Shown piece by piece: positions 25,991 to 33,002 of a stretch of 41,494 nucleotides of DNA. Location of the stretch: the NCBI GenBank assembly GCA_005881575.1, contig VBCA01000001.1:149611-191104 (forward strand), given 5' to 3'. Each line of letters opens with the position of its first letter. The stretch's first letter is position 1. This stretch comes from Betaproteobacteria bacterium (GTDB taxonomy: Bacteria; Pseudomonadota; Gammaproteobacteria; Burkholderiales; SG8-39). The translations under genes were made by a program, and so were the position numbers. Under the pieces are notes generated by a model that did no database searches, was not told the origin of the DNA, and saw only the letters and a program-made list of their open reading frames with translations.

Positions 25991-26034
25991 CTTGTCGCTA
26001 TATAAGCGATGATCGTCGCTAATTTAGCGACAAG
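25991..26034. promoter_or_regulatory. Tandem pair of 15-bp palindromic operator sites
   Basis: TCGCTATATAAGCGA (25995-26009) and TCGCTAATTTAGCGA (26016-26030) are two inverted repeats of the same type (arms TCGCT/AGCGA, the second extended to 7-bp arms), centred 21 bp apart, two helical turns. Together they also sit in a larger palindrome, CTTGTCGCTA ... TAGCGACAAG. The AT-rich cores contrast with the surrounding GC-rich DNA. This looks like a binding region for a dimeric regulator, controlling the 37-codon ORF, Bug and UbiD genes downstream. The regulator is not in the window. Confidence 0.6.
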
Positions 26035-26053
26035 CGACTCTCCCCCCGACGCG

Positions 26054-26167
26054 ATGAATCTCGCCAATCTGCAGCTGTCCTTGTCCGCGGAGCTTTTTCT
26101 GCGCGAAGCGATCGAGGATGCGGCGGGCTTACAGGCTCGCCCGGAAAACGAGGCCGTATCGGCATGA
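26054..26167 (+). CDS. 37-residue ORF downstream of the operator pair
   Basis: MNLANLQLSLSAELFLREAIEDAAGLQARPENEAVSA: starts 20 bp after the second palindrome and stops at 26165-26167. It is mildly acidic and predicted helical, without a recognised family. No convincing Shine-Dalgarno. Either a leader peptide, a small protein of its own, or the surviving beginning of a lost gene such as the one the palindromes once controlled. The reading frame ends next to an ATG that begins a longer frame of the Bug gene. Confidence 0.3.
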   Translation: MNLANLQLSLSAELFLREAIEDAAGLQARPENEAVSA

Positions 26168-26214
26168 CTGGCCGTAAGGGCTCGCGTAACATACCCGTTC
26201 AGGAGGAAGGACCC

Positions 26215-27198
26215 GTGGAAGGAAAAATTCTCAGATCCAAAGCGATGGGCTGGATCTGCGGCCTCGCGCTCTTGTTGAGCGCGGCGGGCGCGTGCGCACA
26301 AACTTATCCGGCCCAGCCGATCCGGATCCTGCTCCCCTACGGCGCGGGCGGGGTCGCGGACATCACCGCGCGCGTGGTCGCGCAAAAGCTCTCGCAGCAG
26401 CTCGGACAGCAGGTGCTCATCGAAAACCGGCCGAGCGCGGGGCAGGTCGTTGCCACCGAGGCGGTGATGAAAGCCGAGCCCGACGGCTACACACTGCTCT
26501 GGTTCAACCAAGGACACGCCGTGAGCGTGTCGCTCTTCAATTCCCTGCCCTACGACCCGGCGAAGGATTTCCTTCCGATCTCGACCGTGGGTTTCTTCGG
26601 AATGGCGCTCGTCGTCGACGCAAGATCGCCGTACAAGTCGGTGAACGACCTCATCGCGGCGGCGAAAGCGAGCCCGGGCAAGCTCAACGTCGGCACGACC
26701 AGCCCCGGCGGCACGCAGTACATCGCGGCCGAGCTGTTCAAGTCGATGGCGGGACTGGACTTCCAGACGGTGCCGTTCAAGACCACGCCGCTCATCATCA
26801 CTTCGCTCAAAGGCAACGACCTGCAGGCGATGCTCGAAATCCTCGCCCCCATGGTGCCGCACATCAAGAGCGGCAGCCTGCGGGCGCTCGCGGTGACTTT
26901 CGACCACCGTTTCGCCGGCCTGCCCGACATACCCACGCTTGCCGAGGCCGGTGTGCCCGGCTACGAGGCTTCGGCCTGGAACGGCGTCGCCGCGCCCCTG
27001 AAGACGCCGAAGGCGGTCATCGAGCGCCTGAACCGCGAGATCAACGCTTCGGTCGCCGCGCCCGAGGTGAGACAGCGCCTTCAGGACCTCGGCGTCGACG
27101 CGCAAGGCAGCACGCCCGAGGCGCTGCACGCCCTGCTCGTGTCCGAGACGGCGAAGTGGAAAAAAGTCGTCGAAGCCGCGAAAATCCCCAAGCAATGA
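26215..27198 (+). CDS. Bug/TctC-family solute receptor
   Basis: 327 residues from a GTG at 26215 with AGGAGG at 26201-26206. The longer frame beginning at 26164 is less likely. Signal peptide MGWICGLALLLSAAGACAQ, then YPAQPIRILLPYGAGGVADI and IENRPSAGQVVA, the two ligand-binding loops of the family. The ATGA overlap with the UbiD gene (27195) shows that the receptor and decarboxylase are coupled, so the receptor probably captures the acid that UbiD decarboxylates, or an earlier intermediate. Membrane subunits are absent nearby. Confidence 0.92.
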   Translation: MEGKILRSKAMGWICGLALLLSAAGACAQTYPAQPIRILLPYGAGGVADITARVVAQKLSQQLGQQVLIENRPSAGQVVATEAVMKAEPDGYTLLWFNQGHAVSVSLFNSLPYDPAKDFLPISTVGFFGMALVVDARSPYKSVNDLIAAAKASPGKLNVGTTSPGGTQYIAAELFKSMAGLDFQTVPFKTTPLIITSLKGNDLQAMLEILAPMVPHIKSGSLRALAVTFDHRFAGLPDIPTLAEAGVPGYEASAWNGVAAPLKTPKAVIERLNREINASVAAPEVRQRLQDLGVDAQGSTPEALHALLVSETAKWKKVVEAAKIPKQ

Positions 27199-28844
27199 AC
27201 CATCCCGCCGAAACCGGCGTCGCGACCGCGGCGCGCGGCTATCCCGACCTCCACGAGCACCTCGAGGAGCTGAAAAAGCGTGGGCTGCTCCTCACCATAT
27301 CCAGGGCGGTCGACAAGGACTCGGAGCTGCATCCGCTGGTGCGTTGGCAGTTCGTCGGCGGGATGGACGAAGCCGAGCGCAAAGCGTTCCTCTTCACGAA
27401 TATCACAGACGGCCGCGGCCGCAAGTACGACATTCCGGTCGTGGTCGGCGCGATCGCGGCGAACCGCGCGATCTACTCGGCCGGAATGGGTGCGCCCTTG
27501 AGCGAGATCCAGGGGAAATGGGACCGCGCCATCGCCCATCCCATTGCGCCGCGCGAAGTGAAGAACGCCGCGTGCCACGAAGTCGTGCACGCGGGCGAGG
27601 ATCTGAAAGGCGAAGGCAAAGGGCTCGACCGCCTGCCGATCCCGATCTCGACACCGGGCTTCGATTCCGCACCCACCCTCACCGCGACCAACGTCATCAC
27701 CCGCGACCCCGAGACCGGCGTGCAGAACATGGGCACCTATCGCGCCGCGCTCAAATCCTCCGACCGCCTGGTGGTGCGCATGGCGACGCGCGTCGGCGGC
27801 GCGGGCGGCTACCTGCACTACGTGAAATACCAGAAGCTCGGGAAGAAGACGATGCCCTGCGCGATCGTGCTCGGCTGCCCGCCCTACGTGGCCTTCATGG
27901 GGCCGCAGAAGCTGCCCGTGGGCGTGGACGAATTCACGGTCGCGGGCGGCCTCGCCGGCTCCCCGATCAATGTCGTGCGCGCGAAGAGCGTCGACCTGCT
28001 CGTCCCCGCCGAGAGCGAGATCGTGATCGAGGGCCTGATCGACACCGAGTATTGCGAGCCCGAGGCGCCTTTCGGCGAATCGCACGGACACGTCGCGCTC
28101 GAGGAGTACAACATGCCGATGCGCGTGACCGCGATCACGCAGCGCAGGAACCCGGTCATTCCCTCCTACATCAGCCAAGTCGCGCCTTCGGAATCGAGCG
28201 TGATCAAGCGCGTCGCCTACGAGCCGCTGTTCCTCGCCCACCTGCGCGAGGCGCTTGGCATCCGCGGAATCAAAAGAGTGACGCTTCACGAACCGCTGAC
28301 GGGACTGCTGCGCGTGACGGTTATCAGCTGCGAAAAAGGCATGCCGCGCACCGAGGTGTGGCGCGCGCTGCGGGGCGCGGCCTTCTTCAAGGGCGACATG
28401 GGCAAGATCACGGTGGCGGTGACGGACGACATCGACCCGGACAACGCCGACGCGCTCCTGTGGGCCATGGCGTACCGCATGAACCCGCTCGAGGACGTGC
28501 AGACGCTGCCGCACCGCGGCCAGGGCCATGGCCCCAAGCGCGAGCACGGCGAGGAAGAGGACTCGACGCTCCTGATGGACGCCACCATGAAAGGCGACAT
28601 GCCGCCGCTCGCCTTGCCCAAGCGCGAATACATGGAGCGCGCCAGGAAAATCTGGGAGGAGCTCGGCCTGCCGAAGCTGCGCCCGCAGGCGCCCTGGTTC
28701 GGCTATTCGCTCGGCGACTGGCTGCCGCAATGGGACGAGGCGGCGAAGCGCGCCGTCGAAGGCCGCTATATCGAGAACGGCGAGATCAGCGAGAAAAAGC
28801 GCAAGAAGAGCGTCAAGCCGGAGACCAAATACCGGCCGGAATAA
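27195..28844 (+). CDS. UbiD-family prFMN-dependent decarboxylase
   Basis: 549 residues from the ATG at 27195, overlapping the receptor stop. UbiD signatures: GVQNMGTYRAALKSSDRLVVRM (prFMN-side arginine region), VAFMGPQKLPVGVDEFTVAGGL, and CEPEAPFGESHGHVALEEYN with the catalytic glutamates. UbiD enzymes use prenylated FMN, made by a UbiX flavin prenyltransferase, to (de)carboxylate aromatic or unsaturated acids reversibly. No ubiX is in the window. The substrate is not evident; hydroxybenzoate-, furoate- and heteroaromatic-type members exist. It ends the receptor/decarboxylase unit, its TAA overlapping the stem-loop at 28843. Confidence 0.9.
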   Translation: MNHPAETGVATAARGYPDLHEHLEELKKRGLLLTISRAVDKDSELHPLVRWQFVGGMDEAERKAFLFTNITDGRGRKYDIPVVVGAIAANRAIYSAGMGAPLSEIQGKWDRAIAHPIAPREVKNAACHEVVHAGEDLKGEGKGLDRLPIPISTPGFDSAPTLTATNVITRDPETGVQNMGTYRAALKSSDRLVVRMATRVGGAGGYLHYVKYQKLGKKTMPCAIVLGCPPYVAFMGPQKLPVGVDEFTVAGGLAGSPINVVRAKSVDLLVPAESEIVIEGLIDTEYCEPEAPFGESHGHVALEEYNMPMRVTAITQRRNPVIPSYISQVAPSESSVIKRVAYEPLFLAHLREALGIRGIKRVTLHEPLTGLLRVTVISCEKGMPRTEVWRALRGAAFFKGDMGKITVAVTDDIDPDNADALLWAMAYRMNPLEDVQTLPHRGQGHGPKREHGEEEDSTLLMDATMKGDMPPLALPKREYMERARKIWEELGLPKLRPQAPWFGYSLGDWLPQWDEAAKRAVEGRYIENGEISEKKRKKSVKPETKYRPE

Positions 28845-28863
28845 CCGGGGACAGACCCCGGTT
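28843..28863. terminator. Stem-loop at the end of the UbiD gene
   Basis: AACCGGGG pairs perfectly with CCCCGGTT around a 5-nt loop (ACAGA). It begins inside the TAA stop codon of the UbiD gene. No T-run follows (tttccaatc), so it may act as a 3'-end structure. The GGGGACAGACCCC type of sequence recurs as a dispersed repeat in proteobacterial genomes, so it could also be a repeat copy. A second hairpin (CGGATG-CCT-CATCCG) is at 28870-28884. Confidence 0.45.
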
Positions 28864-28983
28864 TCCAATCGGATGCCTCATCCGGTGTGCATATTCCACT
28901 GAACGCTGGTGGAACGCGCAACAGCACCTCCTTTTATCCGAAAGTAAGCTGGGAACGCATCGGACAAGCGAAGGAGAATGCAA

Positions 28984-29169
28984 ATGGCATCCAACATCAG
29001 GATAGCGGTAGACGAGACGGCGCGGGGCCTCACCATTCGGTGGCTCGAGACGGGGCTGGAACGCCACGTATGGGTGGATCAGTCGAGGTTCGAGCAGTTC
29101 CTCGCATCGGGTGAAACGATCTATCTCGACACGCCGGCGATCGCGACGGAGAGACGCGCGGTCGAGTAA
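28984..29169 (+). CDS. Small hypothetical protein
   Basis: 61 residues from the ATG at 28984, with AAGGAGA about 9 nt upstream; a nearer ATG at 28978 leaves too little space. Sequence MASNIRIAVDETARGLTIRW, then LETGLERHVWVDQSRFEQFLASGETIYL, is probably a small beta-rich domain. No signal peptide, no membrane helix, no family I can name. It sits between the UbiD gene (140 bp away) and the cupin genes (98 bp away), so it may be transcribed separately. Nothing else can be identified in the 423 bp between 28844 and 29268. Confidence 0.5.
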   Translation: MASNIRIAVDETARGLTIRWLETGLERHVWVDQSRFEQFLASGETIYLDTPAIATERRAVE

Positions 29170-29267
29170 GCAGAGGTGGTCTCGGCGGCCAGCTCGCCGC
29201 AGCCGGGATGGGCGTTGACGGTTCGCCGCCAAACGCGTATACGGAGGTGATCTCAAGGGGGGCCAAA

Positions 29268-29738
29268 ATGAGTTCATTCTCTCGTCGCGTGTTGCGTGGT
29301 GCTGGAATCCTGTTGCTGCTGCTGGGGGCGGGTGCGGCCTTCGCAGCCGACCTCAACCCCGCGGCGCTCGCGTACCGATCGCCCGATCAGCTCAAGTGGC
29401 GCGATCCGACCGGCGCCGCCGGCGTCAACCAGGCGGTGCTCGTCGGCGATCCGGAAAAACCCGGGTTGTACGTGGTCATGAACCGGTTCAAGCCGGGCAA
29501 CTTCAGCCGGCCGCACTTTCATCCGAACGACCGCTTCATCACCGTGATCAAGGGCACCTGGTGGGTCGCCACCGGCAACAAGTTCGATCCCAACCTCACC
29601 GTAGCCATGCCGACCGGCTCGTTCGTCACCCATTTCGCCAAGCAGGTGCACTGGGACGGAGCCAAGGACGAGGAGGCCTGGCTGATCATCGTGGGCGAAG
29701 GACCCGCGACCCTGACGCGCGTCGACGAGGCGAAGTAG
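29268..29738 (+). CDS. Secreted cupin-domain protein
   Basis: 156 residues from the ATG at 29268, with a G-rich signal (AAGGGGGG) before it. Signal peptide VLRGAGILLLLLGAGAAFAAD. The cupin metal motif is FSRPHFHPNDRFITVIKGTWW (H, H and a downstream D/E-like position), and the second motif is around THFAKQVHWDGAKDEEAWLIIVGEGP. It is likely a periplasmic metal-binding cupin of the kind often found beside oxidases or aromatic-degradation genes. Enzyme activity is unknown. First gene of a run with the second cupin (21-bp gap) and the Vgb-like gene. Confidence 0.75.
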   Translation: MSSFSRRVLRGAGILLLLLGAGAAFAADLNPAALAYRSPDQLKWRDPTGAAGVNQAVLVGDPEKPGLYVVMNRFKPGNFSRPHFHPNDRFITVIKGTWWVATGNKFDPNLTVAMPTGSFVTHFAKQVHWDGAKDEEAWLIIVGEGPATLTRVDEAK

Positions 29739-29759
29739 GCACCACTTGCCCGGCTCACG

Positions 29760-30260
29760 ATGACAGACTCCGCCCCGGTCCGCCGCGTGGTGACGGGGCA
29801 CGGCGCAAACCGGACCGCAAAGGTTCTCATCGACGCGACGGCATCCAACAAGCGGATTTCGAAGTCGGGCGGGATCTCGACCCTCATCTGGTGCACCGAT
29901 TGCACGCCCGCCGACATCTCGGTCGGCGAAAATGTCGAAGACATGGGCGCGCGCATGCTCGGCACGCCGCCGCCGCCGAACGGGACCCGGTTCACCGTGA
30001 ACGAAATTCCTCCAGGCAGGAGCGGGCCGATGCATCGCACCGAGACGATCGACTACGTGATCGTTCTCGCGGGCGAGCTCGAGATGCGGATGGACGATTC
30101 GACGGTGAAGCTCAAGGCGGGAGACGTGCTCGTGCAGCGCGGCACGAACCACGCCTGGATCAACCGCGGCACCGAGCCTGCCCGAGTCGCCTTCATCCTG
30201 ATCGACGCCAAGCCGCTCGGAATCGGCCATCCCGTCACGGGCGGGGAGACGGTGCGCTAA
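29760..30260 (+). CDS. Cupin-domain protein
   Basis: 166 residues without a signal peptide, so probably cytoplasmic. The cupin core is at residues 80-150: IPPGRSGPMHRTETIDYVIVLAGELEMRMDD (first motif, HxxxxxDYV), and KAGDVLVQRGTNHAWINRGTEPARVAFIL (second motif with H). The order matches single-domain cupins that act on small aromatic acids, quinones or sugars; the substrate is not evident. It stands 21 bp after the secreted cupin and 33 bp before the propeller protein, so all three are probably cotranscribed. Confidence 0.8.
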   Translation: MTDSAPVRRVVTGHGANRTAKVLIDATASNKRISKSGGISTLIWCTDCTPADISVGENVEDMGARMLGTPPPPNGTRFTVNEIPPGRSGPMHRTETIDYVIVLAGELEMRMDDSTVKLKAGDVLVQRGTNHAWINRGTEPARVAFILIDAKPLGIGHPVTGGETVR

Positions 30261-30293
30261 GACAGCTCGCGGGTGATTTTCATGGAGGATGCC

Positions 30294-31874
30294 ATGCTCA
30301 AAGTCGTCGTGCTTTCTCTCGGTCTGTGGTTCTGGCAAAACACCTCCGCTGCGCAAACGATCGACACGGGCAGCCTTCAGGGCGCGGTTCGCGACGAGAA
30401 CGGCAAGCCCATGACCGGTGCGGCGGTGAAAATCCGCAACGTGGAGCGGGGAATCACCGTCACGGTATTCTCGCGCAGCGGGAACTACAGCGCGCCCGGG
30501 CTCTTCGCAGGGAGGAGCGAGGTGTCCGCCGGCATGGGCGGACACTCGGAGAGCGCGAAGGCGGACGTCGAGATCGCGCCAGGGACGAAGATTTTGTTGA
30601 ACCTAGCTCTCAAGCGATCGGCGCCGATTCTCACGCCGGCGGACTGGATTGCGCAGCTTCCCGACGACCAGGACGGCGTGAAGCAGCTCGTCATCAATCG
30701 CTGCGTGAACTGCCACGGCCCGGTGAATTTCGTCAGCCGCCGCTTCGATCGGCTGGGTTGGAAGAAGGTCGTCATCGACATGGGGCGGATCGAGGAGATC
30801 GGCCCGCCGAACTACAAATCGATCTCGGACGAGGAAGCGATGGCGTCCAAAAGCGAGGAGGTGGAGCGAATTGCGGTATATCTCAGCAAGCATTTCGGCC
30901 CCGACAAGCCGCTGGGGCTGAACGTGCCCAAGGCCGTCGCGTACCGCAACACGGTCGGTGAACCCGACGTCGTCATCACGCAGTTCGACATTCCCACACG
31001 CACGGCGATCCCCCACAACCTGACCGTGGACCCGCGGGGCCACGTCTGGTTCGTGGAGCGCTACGGGGAAAAGATCGGCGGTCTCGACCCGAAGACGGGC
31101 GGCTTCAGGGAATTCCCGATCCCCGCCAAGGTCGCGCGCCCGCACGGGATCGTCGCCGACTCGAGCGGGTTCGTCTGGTGGAGCGAGAGCCGCGGCAATC
31201 ATCTGGGGCGACTGGATTCCAGGAGCGGCGAGATGAAGCGCACCCCGCTGCCGCAGGAGCGCTCGAGTCCCCACACCCTGTTCCTCGCGAGCGACGGGCT
31301 GATCTGGATGACGCAGATCCGCGGCAACCGCGTCGCCAGTTTCGATCCCCGGGCGGAGACCTTCAAGGAGTACGCGATTCCGACGAAGCAATCGCGGCCC
31401 TACGGGATCGTGGTCGATTCCCGCAACCACGTCTGGTTCTGCGAGTTCACCGGCGACAAGATCGGCAGGCTCGACCCGGCGACGGGCGCTATCACCGAAT
31501 ATGCGCCGCCGACGCGCTACTCGGGCCCGCGCCGGCTGGCGCTCGACCGGAACGGCAACGTGTGGTTCACGCAGTACAACACGAACAAAATCGCGCGGCT
31601 CGACCAAGAGTCCGGAGCGATCCGCGAGTGGGAGATCCCGACGCCGGACTCAGGCCCCTACGACATCGCGGTCGATCGTCACGGGAAGATCTGGTTCGAC
31701 GAGTTCACCGCGAACAAGATCGTGCGCTTCGATCCCGCCACCGCCAAATTCTCGGAGTTCCCCCTGCCGGGACTGGATTCCCAAGTGCGGAAAATGGCCG
31801 TCGATCAGGCGGGCGCCGTGTGGCTGTCGGAGTACAAGAATAGCCGCATGGTGCGCGTCGTGGAGCGGCGGTGA
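30294..31874 (+). CDS. Secreted carboxypeptidase-like domain / cytochrome c / Vgb-like beta-propeller protein
   Basis: 526 residues from the ATG at 30294 (GGAGG 6 nt upstream); earlier in-frame starts are less convincing. Order: signal peptide (1-20), a CarboxypepD_reg-like beta domain (about 25-105, SLQGAVRDENGKPMTGAAVKIRN), a c-type haem site CVNCH (137-141) in a small cytochrome-like domain, and a beta-propeller of repeated WF-x-n-Y/D-KIGRLDP-type blades (about 230-520) resembling virginiamycin B lyase. The chain would be periplasmic and redox-active. The Vgb resemblance is by fold; antibiotic cleavage is not implied. Last gene of the cupin run. Confidence 0.8.
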   Translation: MLKVVVLSLGLWFWQNTSAAQTIDTGSLQGAVRDENGKPMTGAAVKIRNVERGITVTVFSRSGNYSAPGLFAGRSEVSAGMGGHSESAKADVEIAPGTKILLNLALKRSAPILTPADWIAQLPDDQDGVKQLVINRCVNCHGPVNFVSRRFDRLGWKKVVIDMGRIEEIGPPNYKSISDEEAMASKSEEVERIAVYLSKHFGPDKPLGLNVPKAVAYRNTVGEPDVVITQFDIPTRTAIPHNLTVDPRGHVWFVERYGEKIGGLDPKTGGFREFPIPAKVARPHGIVADSSGFVWWSESRGNHLGRLDSRSGEMKRTPLPQERSSPHTLFLASDGLIWMTQIRGNRVASFDPRAETFKEYAIPTKQSRPYGIVVDSRNHVWFCEFTGDKIGRLDPATGAITEYAPPTRYSGPRRLALDRNGNVWFTQYNTNKIARLDQESGAIREWEIPTPDSGPYDIAVDRHGKIWFDEFTANKIVRFDPATAKFSEFPLPGLDSQVRKMAVDQAGAVWLSEYKNSRMVRVVERR

Positions 31875-31899
31875 GTTTCCGGCAGCGGCGCGCCTGAGC

Positions 31900-31932
31900 A
31901 AAAAAAAAAACGGGCACCCGAAAGTGCCCGTT
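31900..31932 (-). terminator. Rho-independent terminator for the TenA/PqqC-like gene
   Basis: CGGGCAC (31911-31917) pairs with GTGCCCG (31924-31930), extended by AA/TT. On the minus strand the stem is followed by an uninterrupted T-run (A-run on the plus strand, 31900-31910). It lies about 20 bp after the minus-strand gene's stop, the textbook arrangement. Confidence 0.85.
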
Positions 31933-31953
31933 GTCGGCATGGGACCGGAAAGC

Positions 31954-32811
31954 TTAAGCCACTGCGCGCCTGGCGCGCCCGCGGCGGTCGGCGAAACGGC
32001 GGTCGGGAAAGGGGAGAAGCTGAGCGATGACGCGACGATCGCTACGCCGATCGGCGGCGCGCTTCTCGGTAGACGGTCCCAGCAATCCATCCGCCGGCGT
32101 GTATGCCTGGTAACCGACATGCAACGCCTGGTCGAGAAGCTGAATGCTGCGTTTGGCCGCGAGCATGACGCGCATCTGCATGCGTTCGGTGGTCGCATAG
32201 CGCTTGATGATCTCGAGAGCGATCTTCGGATGCACGTCGTCGTACTCGCTATGCTCACGCATCCACTTGTAGGTCTTCGGGCCCATCTCGACGCCCGGCC
32301 TGCCGCGGTAGGACTCGAAGCCGGCGACGACTTTCCTGGCAAGATCACCGGTCATCCCCTCGATTCCAAAGCTGGTCGCAGCGACCGCTTCGGCCAACGA
32401 CCCCTTGGTATTGATGTACCAGAGCCAGTCGGTCAGCGACTGCACGTCCCTCAGCACGGGCTTGTTGCCTTCTGCAAGGTCGAGCATCTCTTCCCTCTTC
32501 AGGCCGAAGCCCATTCCCATCCAGATCCAATGCTCGGCGTGGGCCTTTTCGACGCGGATATTGTCGATGAGGAACGCACGCGAATAATCGTCCTCGACCT
32601 TGATCAGTGCCTCGGCAAGGAACTTGGGAAAAGCGTGGATGAAAGGATAAGTCTGCAGTATCCATCCCTGCATCTCGGGGACCGTGAGCTGTGCAGATGA
32701 CACACCTTTCGCAAAGTCTCCGTTTAGAAGCGCGTCCCAATAGGGCTTGACGTAACCGTGCAGCGAATCCACCCAGGTGGGGTTAGGGGATAACTCGTAC
32801 ATCGCACCCAT
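31954..32811 (-). CDS. TenA/PqqC-like haem oxygenase-fold protein
   Basis: 285 residues from the ATG at 32811 (AGGAG 7 nt upstream). Helical-bundle sequence typical of the TENA/THI-4/PqqC superfamily: VPEMQGWILQTYPFIHAFPKFL, AHAEHWIWMGMGFGL, SFGIEGMTGDLARKVVAGF and EYDDVHPKIALEIIKRYATT supply the histidine and glutamate positions that bind iron or substrate in the iron-containing redox members. Oxidase or oxygenase activity is inferred from family. The C-terminus is unusual: a positively charged tail with three DRR motifs (RSDRRVIAQLLPFPDRRFADRRGR), not part of the fold. Single gene with its own terminator. Confidence 0.75.
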   Translation of the reverse strand: MGAMYELSPNPTWVDSLHGYVKPYWDALLNGDFAKGVSSAQLTVPEMQGWILQTYPFIHAFPKFLAEALIKVEDDYSRAFLIDNIRVEKAHAEHWIWMGMGFGLKREEMLDLAEGNKPVLRDVQSLTDWLWYINTKGSLAEAVAATSFGIEGMTGDLARKVVAGFESYRGRPGVEMGPKTYKWMREHSEYDDVHPKIALEIIKRYATTERMQMRVMLAAKRSIQLLDQALHVGYQAYTPADGLLGPSTEKRAADRRSDRRVIAQLLPFPDRRFADRRGRARRAVA

Positions 32812-32906
32812 TTCACATCTCCTTAATGTTGTGAACACCGAATATGACTGCGGCATAGTATTGACCACGCGATTGCCGGTCCATCGGTGTTTTACCGGTG
32901 CGGACT

Positions 32907-32926
32907 AGGGGATTTCCCTATCCCCT
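32907..32926. terminator. Stem-loop between the GGDEF-EAL and TenA-like genes
   Basis: AGGGGAT (32907-32913) pairs with ATCCCCT (32920-32926) around a 6-nt loop. Reading the plus strand, CGCTTTTTCG with five T follows. On the minus strand no T-run follows, so it is a weak terminator for the GGDEF-EAL gene, whose stop is 77 bp away. Function uncertain. Confidence 0.35.
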
Positions 32927-33002
32927 CGCTTTTTCGCCGTGATGCGGGGGCTCGAGCCTCCGCCCTGCGCGAGCGGAACGAGCCCGGTGAACGCGTTGCG
33001 CG

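Noticed and set aside
28870-28884. CGGATG-CCT-CATCCG hairpin sharing arms with the one at 41228-41244
   Set aside because: A 6-bp arm occurring twice is too little to call a repeat family; contexts differ.
30294-31874. Virginiamycin B lyase (streptogramin resistance)
   Set aside because: Only propeller similarity; the haem site and added domain point to another role.
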